Shown here: one piece after another, positions 1-9,832 of the stretch
Layout of the letters: every line of letters begins with the position of its first letter
Numbering within the stretch: the stretch's first letter is position 1
DNA from: an uncultured Pelagibacteraceae bacterium
Lineage (GTDB): Bacteria > Pseudomonadota > Alphaproteobacteria > Pelagibacterales > Pelagibacteraceae
NCBI GenBank assembly: GCA_902600485.1
Contig: CACKJD010000001.1
Span: 179,501 to 243,500 of the forward strand
DNA length: 64,000 bases
Direction of reading: 5' to 3'
The notes under the pieces: model-generated
The model's database searches: none
The model's input: the letters and a program-made list of their open reading frames with translations, nothing else
What the model was told of the DNA's origin: nothing
Made by a program: the position numbers and the translations under genes

Positions 1-21
1 GATACTTTAATTTAATAATCA

Positions 22-468
22 ATGGAAATAGCAATATTAGGTTTAGGATGTTTTTGGGGACCAGAAAGAAAATTTGGTAAAATAGACGGTGTAACTAATA
101 CTGAAGTAGGATACTGCGGTGGAAAAAATAAAGATACAAATTATCAAGAAGTTTGCACTGGTACCACTGGACATGCTGAAGTAGTAAAAATTGAGTTTGA
201 TGAAAATATCATTTCATACGAGAAAATAATAAATCTATTTTTTGATTTTCATGATCCAACAACTCTTGACCGACAAGGTCCAGATATAGGAACTCAGTAT
301 AGAAGTGAAATTTTCTATTTAAATGAAATCCAAAAAAAAGTAGCTGGAAAAGTTTTAGATAAGAGAAATTTAGATTTTAAAGGCAGGATTGTTACAAAAA
401 TAACTGAGGTTTTAAATTATTGTAAGGCAGAGGAATATCATCAAAAATATCTTATGAAAAATCTATGA
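22..468 (+). CDS. msrA: Peptide methionine sulfoxide reductase MsrA
   Basis: ORF with GCFWG active-site motif and MsrA-like YCGG, GHAEVV and DRQGPDIGTQYRS blocks. Confidence 0.93.
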   Translation: MEIAILGLGCFWGPERKFGKIDGVTNTEVGYCGGKNKDTNYQEVCTGTTGHAEVVKIEFDENIISYEKIINLFFDFHDPTTLDRQGPDIGTQYRSEIFYLNEIQKKVAGKVLDKRNLDFKGRIVTKITEVLNYCKAEEYHQKYLMKNL

Positions 469-1289
469 GCCTAATATCAACAGACTTTGCAGAAAAAAAT
501 TTGAAAGAATTTAAAATAATTGATGCTTCATGGCATTTATCAACTGAAAATAGGGATCCTTATTTAGAATATAAGGAGAGTCATATTCCTAACTCCGTTT
601 TTTTCGACCTAGACAATACATCTGAAAAAAATACTGATCTGCCTCACATGTTACCCTCTGAGGATCAATGGAGCAAAAGTATTTCTAAATTGGGCATTTC
701 TAATAATGATAAAATTCTTATATACGATAACTCAAGATTATATTCTGCTTGCAGATGTTGGTTTTCTTTATTGTATTTTGGGCATGACATTGGAAAATTA
801 TATATTTTAAACGGAGGATTGAAAAAATGGAAACAAGAAAATAAAGTTTTAACCGATGAGAAAACCAATATCGTAACTTCAAATTATAAAGCAACTAAAA
901 AAGAAAATTATGTTTTTAATATTAGCCAAATAAATGAAAATATTGACTCAAATAATTTTGCAGTTGTTGATGCAAGAAGTCTTAAAAGATTTAACGGAGA
1001 AATAGATGAACCTAGAAAAGGATTAAGAAGAGGAAGTATCAAAAATTCTTTATGTTTGCCTTATGGAGAATGTATAAATCAAATTACAAACGAATTAAAA
1101 ACCAAGGACGAACTTAAGTTAATTTTTGAAAAAATAATAAAAACTAAGAACAATAATAAATTTGTTTTTACTTGTGGATCAGGAGTCACTGCCTCAGTGC
1201 TAGCATATGCTTATAAGATAGTAAATAAAGACTACCAGCCAATTATTTATGATGGATCTTGGAGTGAATATGGTAAGTATTCACCATGA
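465..1289 (+). CDS. sseA: Sulfurtransferase, rhodanese / 3-mercaptopyruvate sulfurtransferase family
   Basis: Two rhodanese-like domains; C-terminal active-site loop CGSGVTA. Confidence 0.88.
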   Translation: MSLISTDFAEKNLKEFKIIDASWHLSTENRDPYLEYKESHIPNSVFFDLDNTSEKNTDLPHMLPSEDQWSKSISKLGISNNDKILIYDNSRLYSACRCWFSLLYFGHDIGKLYILNGGLKKWKQENKVLTDEKTNIVTSNYKATKKENYVFNISQINENIDSNNFAVVDARSLKRFNGEIDEPRKGLRRGSIKNSLCLPYGECINQITNELKTKDELKLIFEKIIKTKNNNKFVFTCGSGVTASVLAYAYKIVNKDYQPIIYDGSWSEYGKYSP

Positions 1290-2149
1290 TTAAATCGAAA
1301 AAAATTCAATTTTTTTTAATAGTTTTATTAATTATTATTATTTCAGTAATAGTTGGTAGGCATTTTGTTACTAAACACTTTGTAAAGAAATTTTCTAAGA
1401 TGCCGCCACCAGGTGTAATAATTAACGCTGTAAGCAAGTCCACATTTTATGAAAGTATAGAAACTTTTGGAACTGCATTATCTCTTAAAAATAAAAATTA
1501 TAGAATTAAAAAAAGTGAAATATTAAACGAAAACATAATTATAGGTAAGGTTGTTGAAGAGGGAGAGGTTATTTTTGAAACTTCAGATAAAAAAATTGTT
1601 GCACCTTTTAAAGGTATTTTAGGGAAAAGAGAAATAGCACAAGGAGTTTTGGGAACTGAGTCTTTTATATTAACTTTGGATGATACAACATCAATATTGC
1701 TAAATATTAAAGTTCCTGAAATATATTTAAATATATTAAAACCTGGGCTTTCAGCTGAAGTTAAATCAGATTCGTTTGAAAAGAAATTTTACGGTACTAT
1801 AGAGTCTGTCAGTTCAAGGGTCGACCCCAGTACAAGATCTGTACTTGCAAGTATAATTGTTGAAAATAAAGACTTAAAGTTAATTCCAGGTATGCTTTTA
1901 GATATAAAAATTATTTACGATAAGAAAGAACAATTAGGAATTCCTGAAAATTCACTTTTAATTCAAGGTGAAGCTGCTTTTGTCTACAAAGTACTAGAGG
2001 ATAATACGGTCAATAAGATCAAAGTGAAAATTGGAAAGAGAAACTTTGGTAAAGTTTCAATAATTGATGGATTGTCTTTAGGAGACAAAATAGTTACCGA
2101 AGGAATATCAAAGGTAAGAGACAAAATTAAAATAAAAATTTTAAATTAA
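1286..2149 (+). CDS. RND efflux periplasmic adaptor (membrane fusion protein)
   Basis: N-terminal TM helix, biotinyl-lipoyl-like and beta-barrel MFP pattern; immediately upstream of the RND permease. Confidence 0.85.
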   Translation: MIKSKKIQFFLIVLLIIIISVIVGRHFVTKHFVKKFSKMPPPGVIINAVSKSTFYESIETFGTALSLKNKNYRIKKSEILNENIIIGKVVEEGEVIFETSDKKIVAPFKGILGKREIAQGVLGTESFILTLDDTTSILLNIKVPEIYLNILKPGLSAEVKSDSFEKKFYGTIESVSSRVDPSTRSVLASIIVENKDLKLIPGMLLDIKIIYDKKEQLGIPENSLLIQGEAAFVYKVLEDNTVNKIKVKIGKRNFGKVSIIDGLSLGDKIVTEGISKVRDKIKIKILN

Positions 2150-2150
2150 A

Positions 2151-5100
2151 ATGTTTCTAACTGATTTATCTATTAAAAGACCTGTTATTGCCTCAGTGAT
2201 GAGTTTAGTATTAGTAATATTTGGAAGTCTAGTTTTTTTTGATATCCCTACTAATGAAATTCCAGATATTGATAGACCAGTAGTATCGATACAAACAGAT
2301 TATAAAGGCGCATCTGCAAATGTTGTTGATAAACAAATTACTCAAAAAATTGAGGACTTTGTTGGAGGTACTGCCGGGTTAGTCTCTATAGAATCAATGA
2401 GTGAAGATGAAAGGTCAAGAATTGATCTAACATTCAAAGATAATCTTGATATTGATGATGTGGCAAATGACGTGAGAAGTTCGATTGCAAGAGTATTAGA
2501 TAATTTACCTACTGAGTCGGATGCACCTGAAATATTCAAACAATCAGCTGGTTTTAGAACAACCATGTGGTTAAGTTTTAGTTCTGACTTTATGTCTGAT
2601 CTTGAATTGACAGATTATGCGGATAGGTATTTAACCGACTATTTTTCAACAGTTGAAGGTGTTGGAAGAGTGAGGTTGGGTGGAGAGAGGGAACTATCTC
2701 TTCGGGTCTGGTTAGACCCACTCTCATTGGCAGCTAGAGATCTTACAACACAAGATATAGAAAATGTCCTTAGGCAGGAAAATGTAGAATTTCCTGCTGG
2801 AAAAATAGAGTCTAAAGATATTGATTTAACAATTAAACTCGAAAATGCATATGAATCACTTGAATCTTTTAAAAAATTGCCATTAAAAAAATCGATAGAC
2901 GGATCTATTACCAAACTTGAAGATGTTGCTAGAATCGAATTCGGTCCAGTGTCAACAAGAACATTATTTAAAGGAAATGGTAGACAGGTAGTAGGTATAG
3001 GTATTTATCAAAACTCAGATGCAAACACTATTTCAGTAGCAACCAGAATTAAGAAAAAAATAAAACAAATAGAACCTAGTCTACCAGATGGAACAAAATT
3101 AGAAGTTTCTTTTGATAGGAGTAATTATATTTCTAGTGCAATTAAAGAGGTTTACAAAACTCTTTTTGTAGCCTTAATACTTGTATCATTTATAATTTAT
3201 TCTTTTTTGGGTAATTTTAGGTCATTAATAGTACCTCTTGTTGCTTTGCCTGTTTCACTAATTTCTACGTTTCTAGCAATATATTTTTTCGATTTCTCAA
3301 TAAATCTTTTCACGTTAATGGCACTAGTACTTGCAATTGGAATTGTAGTAGACGACGCCATAGTAATGTTAGAGAATATTGTAAGAAGAATTGAGCTTGG
3401 AGAGTCACCATTAGTTGCAGCTTACAAAGGCTCGAAACAAGTTTCATTTGCAATTATTGCAACAACATTAGTTCTTGTAGCTGTATTTATCCCTCTAATT
3501 TTTGTTAAGGGATTATCAAGTGTTCTTTATATGGAAACTGCCGTTACCTTAAGCTTTGCAGTGATAATTTCTAGTTTTGTAGCTTTATCCCTAAGCCCTA
3601 TGCTAGCAAGTAAGGTCCTAGGGCAAAATGATAAAAAAAATAAATTAACACATAATTTCGAAAAAAAACTTAAAGACTTTAAAATATTTTATAAGAACTC
3701 GCTTTCATACTGGATCGATAAAAAAAAGACAGTTATATTTTTTTTGTTTTCTATATTAATTTTAACGATAGCAGCATTTCTTTATGCTCCCAAACAACTA
3801 ATTCCAAAAGAAGATAGAGGAGCTTTTTTTGTAATTGTAAAAGCACCGCAAAGTTCTGGCTTTGATTTTACATCAAACAAAGCTCAAGAAATTGAGGGAT
3901 TTCTACTCCCTAAAATTGGCAAAGGTGAGTATAGAAGAGTTATATTAAGAGTACCTGGGTTTGGAAAAAGTAGTAAACAAGTAAATTCTGCATTCATAAT
4001 CGCTTTACTAGAGAGTTGGGAAAAAAGAGACAGAAGTGGTCAAAAAATTATGATGGAGTCTTTTAAAGAAATTTCTAAAGTGCCAGGAGTTTTAGCTTTT
4101 CCAATAATGCCACAAGGAATTAGAACTGGTGGTGTAGAAAAACCTATTCAATTTGTAATACAAGGAAACACTTATGAAGAATTAATAAGATGGAAAGAAA
4201 TAATAAAATCGGAGGCAAGAAAAAATAAAAATCTTACTAATATTGAGGATGATTTTGAACTAAATAAACCAATTTTAAATGTAAAGATTGATCAAAAAAA
4301 AACCTCTGACTTAGGTATCTCAACTGTAGAGATAGGAAAAACTATTGAAACAATTTTTGGTTCAAGAAATGTTACTAACTTTACTAAAGACGGAAAAGAA
4401 TATTCTATAATATTGCAGGGTGATATATCTAATAGAAATGAACCATCAAGTTTAAATAAAGTTTATGTAAGATCAAAAAATAATAATAAGCTTATTTCTC
4501 TTTCTAATTTGGTTACAATTGACGAGGAAGGCACTGCTCCATTTTTATCGAGATATAATAGACAAAAAGCTGTAACAATATCTGCGAATATTATTGGTGA
4601 TTACACATTAGTTTCAGCACTTAATTTTTTGGAAGATATTGTAAAGAAGAATACCCCAGAAGCGAGGGTTGAATTCAAGGGTGAAAGTGAGCAAATAAAG
4701 GAAGTTAGTTATCAAATATATTTAATATTTGTTTTAGCATTAATAACTGCTTATTTAGTAATGGCTGCTCAATTTGAAAGTTTCAAACATCCGTTAACCA
4801 TCATGTTAACAGTTCCATTAGCTATTTTAGGTGGTTTGGTCGGTTTGTTATTAGTAGGAAGTTCAATAAATGTTTATAGTCAAATAGCATTAATTATTCT
4901 TATAGGTTTAGCCACAAAAAATGGGATATTGATTGTTGAATTTGCAAATCAATTAAGAGCCGAAGGAAAGAATATTAAAACAGCTGTTATGGAGTCAGCT
5001 AACATTAGATTAAGACCAATATTAATGACATCTTCCTCTACTATATTTGGAGTTTTGCCATTAATAATTAGCAGTGGTCCTGGCGAGGCAAGTAGATTAA

Positions 5101-5243
5101 CTGTTGGTATAACGATATTTGCAGGTATGTTTTTTTCAACATTTTTTACCTTATATGTGATACCAGTAATTTATTTGATAATTGGAAAAAATACTAAAAG
5201 TATTAATTATATTGAGGAAAAATTAAATAAAGAGTTAAGTTAA
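2151..5243 (+). CDS. RND family efflux permease (AcrB/MexF-like)
   Basis: 1030 aa; starts MFLTDLSIKRPVIASVMSLVLVIFG; internal GIVVDDAIVMLENI and GLATKNGILIVEFANQLR motifs. Confidence 0.95.
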   Translation: MFLTDLSIKRPVIASVMSLVLVIFGSLVFFDIPTNEIPDIDRPVVSIQTDYKGASANVVDKQITQKIEDFVGGTAGLVSIESMSEDERSRIDLTFKDNLDIDDVANDVRSSIARVLDNLPTESDAPEIFKQSAGFRTTMWLSFSSDFMSDLELTDYADRYLTDYFSTVEGVGRVRLGGERELSLRVWLDPLSLAARDLTTQDIENVLRQENVEFPAGKIESKDIDLTIKLENAYESLESFKKLPLKKSIDGSITKLEDVARIEFGPVSTRTLFKGNGRQVVGIGIYQNSDANTISVATRIKKKIKQIEPSLPDGTKLEVSFDRSNYISSAIKEVYKTLFVALILVSFIIYSFLGNFRSLIVPLVALPVSLISTFLAIYFFDFSINLFTLMALVLAIGIVVDDAIVMLENIVRRIELGESPLVAAYKGSKQVSFAIIATTLVLVAVFIPLIFVKGLSSVLYMETAVTLSFAVIISSFVALSLSPMLASKVLGQNDKKNKLTHNFEKKLKDFKIFYKNSLSYWIDKKKTVIFFLFSILILTIAAFLYAPKQLIPKEDRGAFFVIVKAPQSSGFDFTSNKAQEIEGFLLPKIGKGEYRRVILRVPGFGKSSKQVNSAFIIALLESWEKRDRSGQKIMMESFKEISKVPGVLAFPIMPQGIRTGGVEKPIQFVIQGNTYEELIRWKEIIKSEARKNKNLTNIEDDFELNKPILNVKIDQKKTSDLGISTVEIGKTIETIFGSRNVTNFTKDGKEYSIILQGDISNRNEPSSLNKVYVRSKNNNKLISLSNLVTIDEEGTAPFLSRYNRQKAVTISANIIGDYTLVSALNFLEDIVKKNTPEARVEFKGESEQIKEVSYQIYLIFVLALITAYLVMAAQFESFKHPLTIMLTVPLAILGGLVGLLLVGSSINVYSQIALIILIGLATKNGILIVEFANQLRAEGKNIKTAVMESANIRLRPILMTSSSTIFGVLPLIISSGPGEASRLTVGITIFAGMFFSTFFTLYVIPVIYLIIGKNTKSINYIEEKLNKELS

Positions 5244-5836
5244 TAAATTATAAATTTCTTTCGACTTAATTTTTTTTTACACTTTCTTAATTGTTTTTTA
5301 TATATTTCAGAATAACCTTTTACTTTTTTAGCTAAATTAATAACCTTTTTATTTCTTTTATAGTGTTTATAATTTCCCCACCCTTCATGGTAAGCAATGT
5401 ATTGTCTAAAAGGATCTTCTTTTGAAATTTTTAATATTTTTGAGGATTTGCTTGTATACCATCCTATAAAATCTACACTATCTTTAAACCTGTTTCTAAT
5501 TGCTAGCGGATTGTTTGTTTCTTTTTTGTATTGTTTCCAGGTGCCCTTGACTGCTTGAGAATACCCAAAAGAAGATGAAGGTCTTTTATAAGGAATTATT
5601 TTAAATATCTTATTTCTCTCGGGTTTAGCAAGCCAATCGAAATCAGACTCCATTTTAATTATTGCTAATTGTATATAAATTGGTGTGCCCCATTTTTGCT
5701 CTGTTTTTTTTGAATGCTTGTACCATAAATATCTTTCAGAGAATATTGAACAGCCATCAGATGTATTTTTTGGTATCGATGAGCAACTTATTAAAAAAAA
5801 GAAAAAAATTATCCAAGTTTTTTTAAAATGAATCAC
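5240..5836 (-). CDS. Lytic transglycosylase-like (SLT-domain) lipoprotein
   Basis: Lipobox-like LISCSS; IIKMESDFDWLAKP, SSFGYSQAVKGTW and YIAYHEGWGNY resemble SLT/lysozyme-fold motifs. Confidence 0.75.
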   Translation of the reverse strand: MIHFKKTWIIFFFFLISCSSIPKNTSDGCSIFSERYLWYKHSKKTEQKWGTPIYIQLAIIKMESDFDWLAKPERNKIFKIIPYKRPSSSFGYSQAVKGTWKQYKKETNNPLAIRNRFKDSVDFIGWYTSKSSKILKISKEDPFRQYIAYHEGWGNYKHYKRNKKVINLAKKVKGYSEIYKKQLRKCKKKLSRKKFIIY

Positions 5837-5850
5837 TTCAAAATTATAAT

Positions 5851-6369
5851 TTATTTATTTTTTTTTCTCCATTCCCATGGTTTATCAAATTGACCTCTCC
5901 ATAATCCCAATTTTTCTCTCTTAGCTTGTATTTCAGAACTAATGTATTTTTTTGAATACTTGGTGTAATTTAATGCTAACCCATTTTTAACCATCCAATT
6001 GTTTAAATCTATTTTTTTTTTATAACAAATTGCAATTAATCTTTTATAACGATCATACTTTTCACCTTTACATTTTATTTTATTTTTTGAAATAATTTTA
6101 TCTAATCTTTCTTTTGCTACTAAACCACATTTGTATTTTTTATTTAGAGTAATAAAATTAAATTGTATCCAAGGTTTTTTACAGTATTGCTCAATTTCAG
6201 GGGCATCTATTCCTAATAATCGAATTTTTTTTTTTTCTATAATTATTGTGTCACCATCAATAACTTTTGCAAATCCCTCAACCTCTAATGAATTAATAGG
6301 TTTTGAAATTAAAAAAAAAAAAATAATTAAACTATAAAAAATCTTTTTTTGCAGTTTGCAGCAGTTCAT
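5851..6369 (-). CDS. Secreted thermonuclease-family (SNase-like) nuclease
   Basis: Signal peptide, then VIDGDTIIIEKKKIRLLGIDAPE, typical of the SNase fold. Confidence 0.85.
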   Translation of the reverse strand: MNCCKLQKKIFYSLIIFFFLISKPINSLEVEGFAKVIDGDTIIIEKKKIRLLGIDAPEIEQYCKKPWIQFNFITLNKKYKCGLVAKERLDKIISKNKIKCKGEKYDRYKRLIAICYKKKIDLNNWMVKNGLALNYTKYSKKYISSEIQAKREKLGLWRGQFDKPWEWRKKNK

Positions 6370-6640
6370 TTAATTTTTCTCTAACATCATTTTCTGAAAT
6401 ATTTTTGTCTTTTAAATCTTGGTACAATTTTTTAATTATATCTTCATCACCTGGTTCACTAAAATCAGATTTTATTACTTCTAATATATATTGTTCTTTT
6501 TCTTGATCTTTTTTTTCCAAAATTTCTGCGGCCCATTCACCTAAATATTTGTTTCTTTTTGAATTTACTTTAAATTTAAGCTCTTCATCATGAGCAAACT
6601 TATTTTCAAAATTTTTTTTTCTATCTTCGAACGAACTCAT
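6332..6640 (-). CDS. DUF1476 family protein (alphaproteobacterial F1-ATPase zeta-subunit inhibitor family)
   Basis: MSSFEDRKKNFENKFAHDEELKFKVNSKRNKYLGEWAAE resembles the DUF1476 N-terminus. Confidence 0.85.
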   Translation of the reverse strand: MSSFEDRKKNFENKFAHDEELKFKVNSKRNKYLGEWAAEILEKKDQEKEQYILEVIKSDFSEPGDEDIIKKLYQDLKDKNISENDVREKLNELLQTAKKDFL

Positions 6641-7022
6641 AAAATTTCATTAATATATAAGAAATTATAACACCTGTTAAGTTACCAATCAAATCCTCAA
6701 ATTGAAAACTTCTATTTGGAATAACAATGTGTGCTAGTTCTAGGATTATCGAAATAAAAAGTAAATATAAAAAAATGTAATTAAGTTTTTTTGAGTTATT
6801 TGAATAATTTAAAATAGCAATAAATGATAAAATTAAAAACGTATAGAGATGATTGGATGATAAAGATAAAAAATCTCCAGTTAATTGAGGCTGCGATTTT
6901 AAATTTCCATATAGTATCCATCCAAGAATACTACCTGGATATAAATATAGAATTATTATAGTAAAATTAGAAATTTTGAAAAATAAGTCTAAATATTTTC
7001 TAATATTTCTCATTATAAACAT
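6621..7022 (-). CDS. VanZ-like small membrane protein
   Basis: Four predicted TM segments; C-terminal FEDLIGNLTGVIISY resembles VanZ-family D..N..G motif. Confidence 0.6.
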   Translation of the reverse strand: MFIMRNIRKYLDLFFKISNFTIIILYLYPGSILGWILYGNLKSQPQLTGDFLSLSSNHLYTFLILSFIAILNYSNNSKKLNYIFLYLLFISIILELAHIVIPNRSFQFEDLIGNLTGVIISYILMKFYEFVRR

Positions 7023-7060
7023 TTATTTAATTGTAATTTTAAGTTATCAAACATGTATAA

Positions 7061-7783
7061 ATGGTGCACCTTGTATTAATAAGACATGGACAGAGCGAAT
7101 GGAATAGTCAAAATAAGTTCACTGGATGGGTTGATATAGATTTATCTTATAAAGGTAAAAAAGAGGCAAAAACTGCCGGTGAATTAATTATTAATGAAAA
7201 TCTTAAATTCGATTACTATTTTTCCTCATTTCAAAAAAGAGCTATCAATACATTAAAGTTAATCCAAGAAACTATAGGAATTAAAAATATAAAGTTTGAA
7301 GAGGCTTGGCAGCTGAATGAAAGACATTATGGAGCTTTAACCGGCTTAAATAAAGAGGAAATGAAAAAAAAACTTGGAGAAAAAAAAATACATGAATTTA
7401 GAAGATCATGGAGTTTAAGGCCTGAAAATTTAGATAAAAATAATGTTTACCATCCATTGAATATAGATAAATACAAAAATATTCCAAAAAAAAATATTCC
7501 TGATACTGAGTCTTTAGAGGACACATATAATCGAGTTATCCCTTATTTTGAAAGTAAAATATTAAAACTAATAAAATTGGAAAAAAGGATATTAGTTGCT
7601 GCACATGGAAATTCTATAAGAGCTTTATGTAAATATTTATTTAAAATAAGTAATGAAGATATTTCAAATTTAGAAATACCTACTGGTAATCCATTAGTTA
7701 TAGATTTTGATAAAAGTTTAAAGGTAATCAAGGCAAGATATCTTGACGAATCAAGAGCTAAAAAATTATTATTTAGTAATTAA
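7061..7783 (+). CDS. gpmA: 2,3-bisphosphoglycerate-dependent phosphoglycerate mutase
   Basis: LIRHGQSEWN, FTGWVD, ERHYGALTGLNK and AAHGNSIRAL motifs. Confidence 0.95.
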   Translation: MVHLVLIRHGQSEWNSQNKFTGWVDIDLSYKGKKEAKTAGELIINENLKFDYYFSSFQKRAINTLKLIQETIGIKNIKFEEAWQLNERHYGALTGLNKEEMKKKLGEKKIHEFRRSWSLRPENLDKNNVYHPLNIDKYKNIPKKNIPDTESLEDTYNRVIPYFESKILKLIKLEKRILVAAHGNSIRALCKYLFKISNEDISNLEIPTGNPLVIDFDKSLKVIKARYLDESRAKKLLFSN

Positions 7784-8461
7784 TTTTTTATAAATTTTAA
7801 TGTCAGTAATGTGTTTAAATTTAATTTTACTTTCATAACCGTATAAATTTTTATCCATTAACAATTTGTTCCAGATTAATGAAATTGGAAAAATTTTTTT
7901 TTTTATATTGTTAAATAGATCTCTGTTAATTATTTGACAGCCTGTGAATATGTATTCTTTTTTTGAATTGTATGTAAGAATATTTTTTTTCATTGAAAAA
8001 TCACCACCTAGTCTCTCATCAAAACTTCTTTTTTTTTTAACTACGAGAAGCATGTTTGAGGCTTTTTTAGAAAAATATAAATTTTTCATTTTTATTATTT
8101 CGATTGAATGCTTTTTGGTCCAAATTGTGTCTGGGTTTAAAACTAAGAAATTTTTATCATTCGAAGATTTCACAATATTTAAAATACCACCTCCTGTGTT
8201 CAAAATTTTTTTTTTTTCCTCAAACACTTTAATTTTTTTTGATAATTTCTTTTCTATAATAAATTTTTTTATTTGTTGACTTAAATGATGAGAATTTAAG
8301 AAAATTTTATTTATGTTTAATTTAAATAATAACTCTATTGTGTTTTCTAGAAGAGACTTGTTACCAATTTTTAAGAGTGGTTTTGGCACTTTATTTGTAA
8401 GTGGCTTTAATCTTTTACCAAAACCTGCACACATAATTATGGCTGTGTTTAATTTTTTCAT
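7769..8461 (-). CDS. murU: Sugar-1-phosphate nucleotidyltransferase, MurU-like
   Basis: AIIMCAGFGKRLKPLTNKVPKPLLKIGNKSLLE nucleotidyltransferase signature; adjacent to AmgK-like kinase. Confidence 0.78.
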   Translation of the reverse strand: MKKLNTAIIMCAGFGKRLKPLTNKVPKPLLKIGNKSLLENTIELLFKLNINKIFLNSHHLSQQIKKFIIEKKLSKKIKVFEEKKKILNTGGGILNIVKSSNDKNFLVLNPDTIWTKKHSIEIIKMKNLYFSKKASNMLLVVKKKRSFDERLGGDFSMKKNILTYNSKKEYIFTGCQIINRDLFNNIKKKIFPISLIWNKLLMDKNLYGYESKIKFKHITDIKIYKKLITK

Positions 8462-8466
8462 CTTTT

Positions 8467-9420
8467 CTACTTTTTGTTATATAAGCAAGAAACTAACTCA
8501 TCAAAAATGTTATTACCACTTGTTCTAAGTTTAATTAATTTCCACGTATATGGTATCAATTTCAGATAATTTTTTTTCTTATCTCTTTTTGCAAGTCTTG
8601 TAAAAATTCCTAAAATTTTTAGGTTTCTCAAAACAGAAAGTATTAAAAAATCATTTTGAAAAGATTTTCTATCTAGTTTTTTACTTTTTTGTAAAAAATA
8701 TGAATAAATTTTTTTTTTTAATAGGTTTGATGAATTATACCTTACGTCATCTATTAATGACGCCAAATCATATGCTGGGTTACCAATAACAGCATCCTGG
8801 CTATCTATCAAATATATTTTTTTATTTTTATACATCATATTAGAAACATGAAAGTCTCTATGAACAAAAGTGTTATTTGGTAATTTTATTTTTTTTATTA
8901 AGACATTTATAATTTTTCTAATTTTTTTTTTTTTATAAGGTTTAGCTAATTTTTTGTTGTAATAAGGTGTGTACCATTTGTTAAATAAATCCGCCTCCTT
9001 ATATAAATCTTTGTGATTATACTTTTTCATACAATATTGTTTTCCATTTAAGTTTATGGTTTTTGTATTTTTTATTTTTTTGAACTTAATGAGTATATCA
9101 ATTATTTTTTTATAAATTTTATATCTATTATTTTTTGTTAGAATATTTTTTACACTTTTTTTTCCTAGATCAGTAATCTGTATAGAGCCTTTATCATAAT
9201 TATTATTTATAAGTTTTGGAGCGTGTATTTTGTGATTATTCAAAATTTTATTAATGCAGTCATAAACTAAGAGATTCTTATATTTATTTTTTTTTGAATA
9301 GACTAATATAGAGTTTCTTGACCTATAGAATTCTCTATCCGATGCATCGCCCTTAATTTTTTTAAAATTCATAATTTTTACAATTTCCGAAAAGTTTAAT
9401 TTTAATATCTCTATTTTCAA
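8467..9420 (-). CDS. amgK: Aminoglycoside phosphotransferase-family sugar kinase, AmgK-like
   Basis: GDASDREFYR, FVHRDFHVSNMMY and LIDSQDAVIGNPAYDLASL kinase motifs; the likely true start is internal, at about 9372. Confidence 0.78.
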   Translation of the reverse strand: MKIEILKLNFSEIVKIMNFKKIKGDASDREFYRSRNSILVYSKKNKYKNLLVYDCINKILNNHKIHAPKLINNNYDKGSIQITDLGKKSVKNILTKNNRYKIYKKIIDILIKFKKIKNTKTINLNGKQYCMKKYNHKDLYKEADLFNKWYTPYYNKKLAKPYKKKKIRKIINVLIKKIKLPNNTFVHRDFHVSNMMYKNKKIYLIDSQDAVIGNPAYDLASLIDDVRYNSSNLLKKKIYSYFLQKSKKLDRKSFQNDFLILSVLRNLKILGIFTRLAKRDKKKNYLKLIPYTWKLIKLRTSGNNIFDELVSCLYNKK

Positions 9421-9832
9421 AATTTTTTAAATATTTGAATTTCAACTCGATACGATTTTTTGGTTTAAATTTTATTTTTTCTGGCCATTCTATTAAAGAA
9501 ATTACTTTATTATCCTCAAACACGCCAATATTGCTCAGTTCTTTGTAATTTTTTACTCTATAAAAATCATAATGTTGAATTAATTTTTGATAAGCTAGAT
9601 ATTCATACATTACAGTAAATGTAGGACTTGGAACTTCGGTAATTTTTGAATTTGTTTTTTTTTGTAAATGATTTATAAAAAATCTAACAAATGTAGTCTT
9701 ACCAACTCCAAGTTGACCATATAATAGAATTGTTTCTCCTGACTTAATTTTATTTGCAATCTTGCAAGCTAAATTTTTTAAAACTTTTAGATTTGAAACT
9801 TTTATAGAGCTACCGTTAGTAGCGATAGGCAT
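9362..9832 (-). CDS. tsaE: tRNA threonylcarbamoyladenosine biosynthesis ATPase TsaE
   Basis: P-loop [22 protein letters not shown] and HYDFYR motifs. Confidence 0.92.
   Translation of the reverse strand: MPIATNGSSIKVSNLKVLKNLACKIANKIKSGETILLYGQLGVGKTTFVRFFINHLQKKTNSKITEVPSPTFTVMYEYLAYQKLIQHYDFYRVKNYKELSNIGVFEDNKVISLIEWPEKIKFKPKNRIELKFKYLKNFENRDIKIKLFGNCKNYEF

Noticed and set aside
8901-9160. Long poly-T/poly-A runs as possible repeats or frameshift sites in amgK
   Set aside because: The reading frame is intact and Lys/Ile/Asn-rich; homopolymers are expected at this base composition. Sequencing error cannot be excluded but nothing indicates a broken gene.
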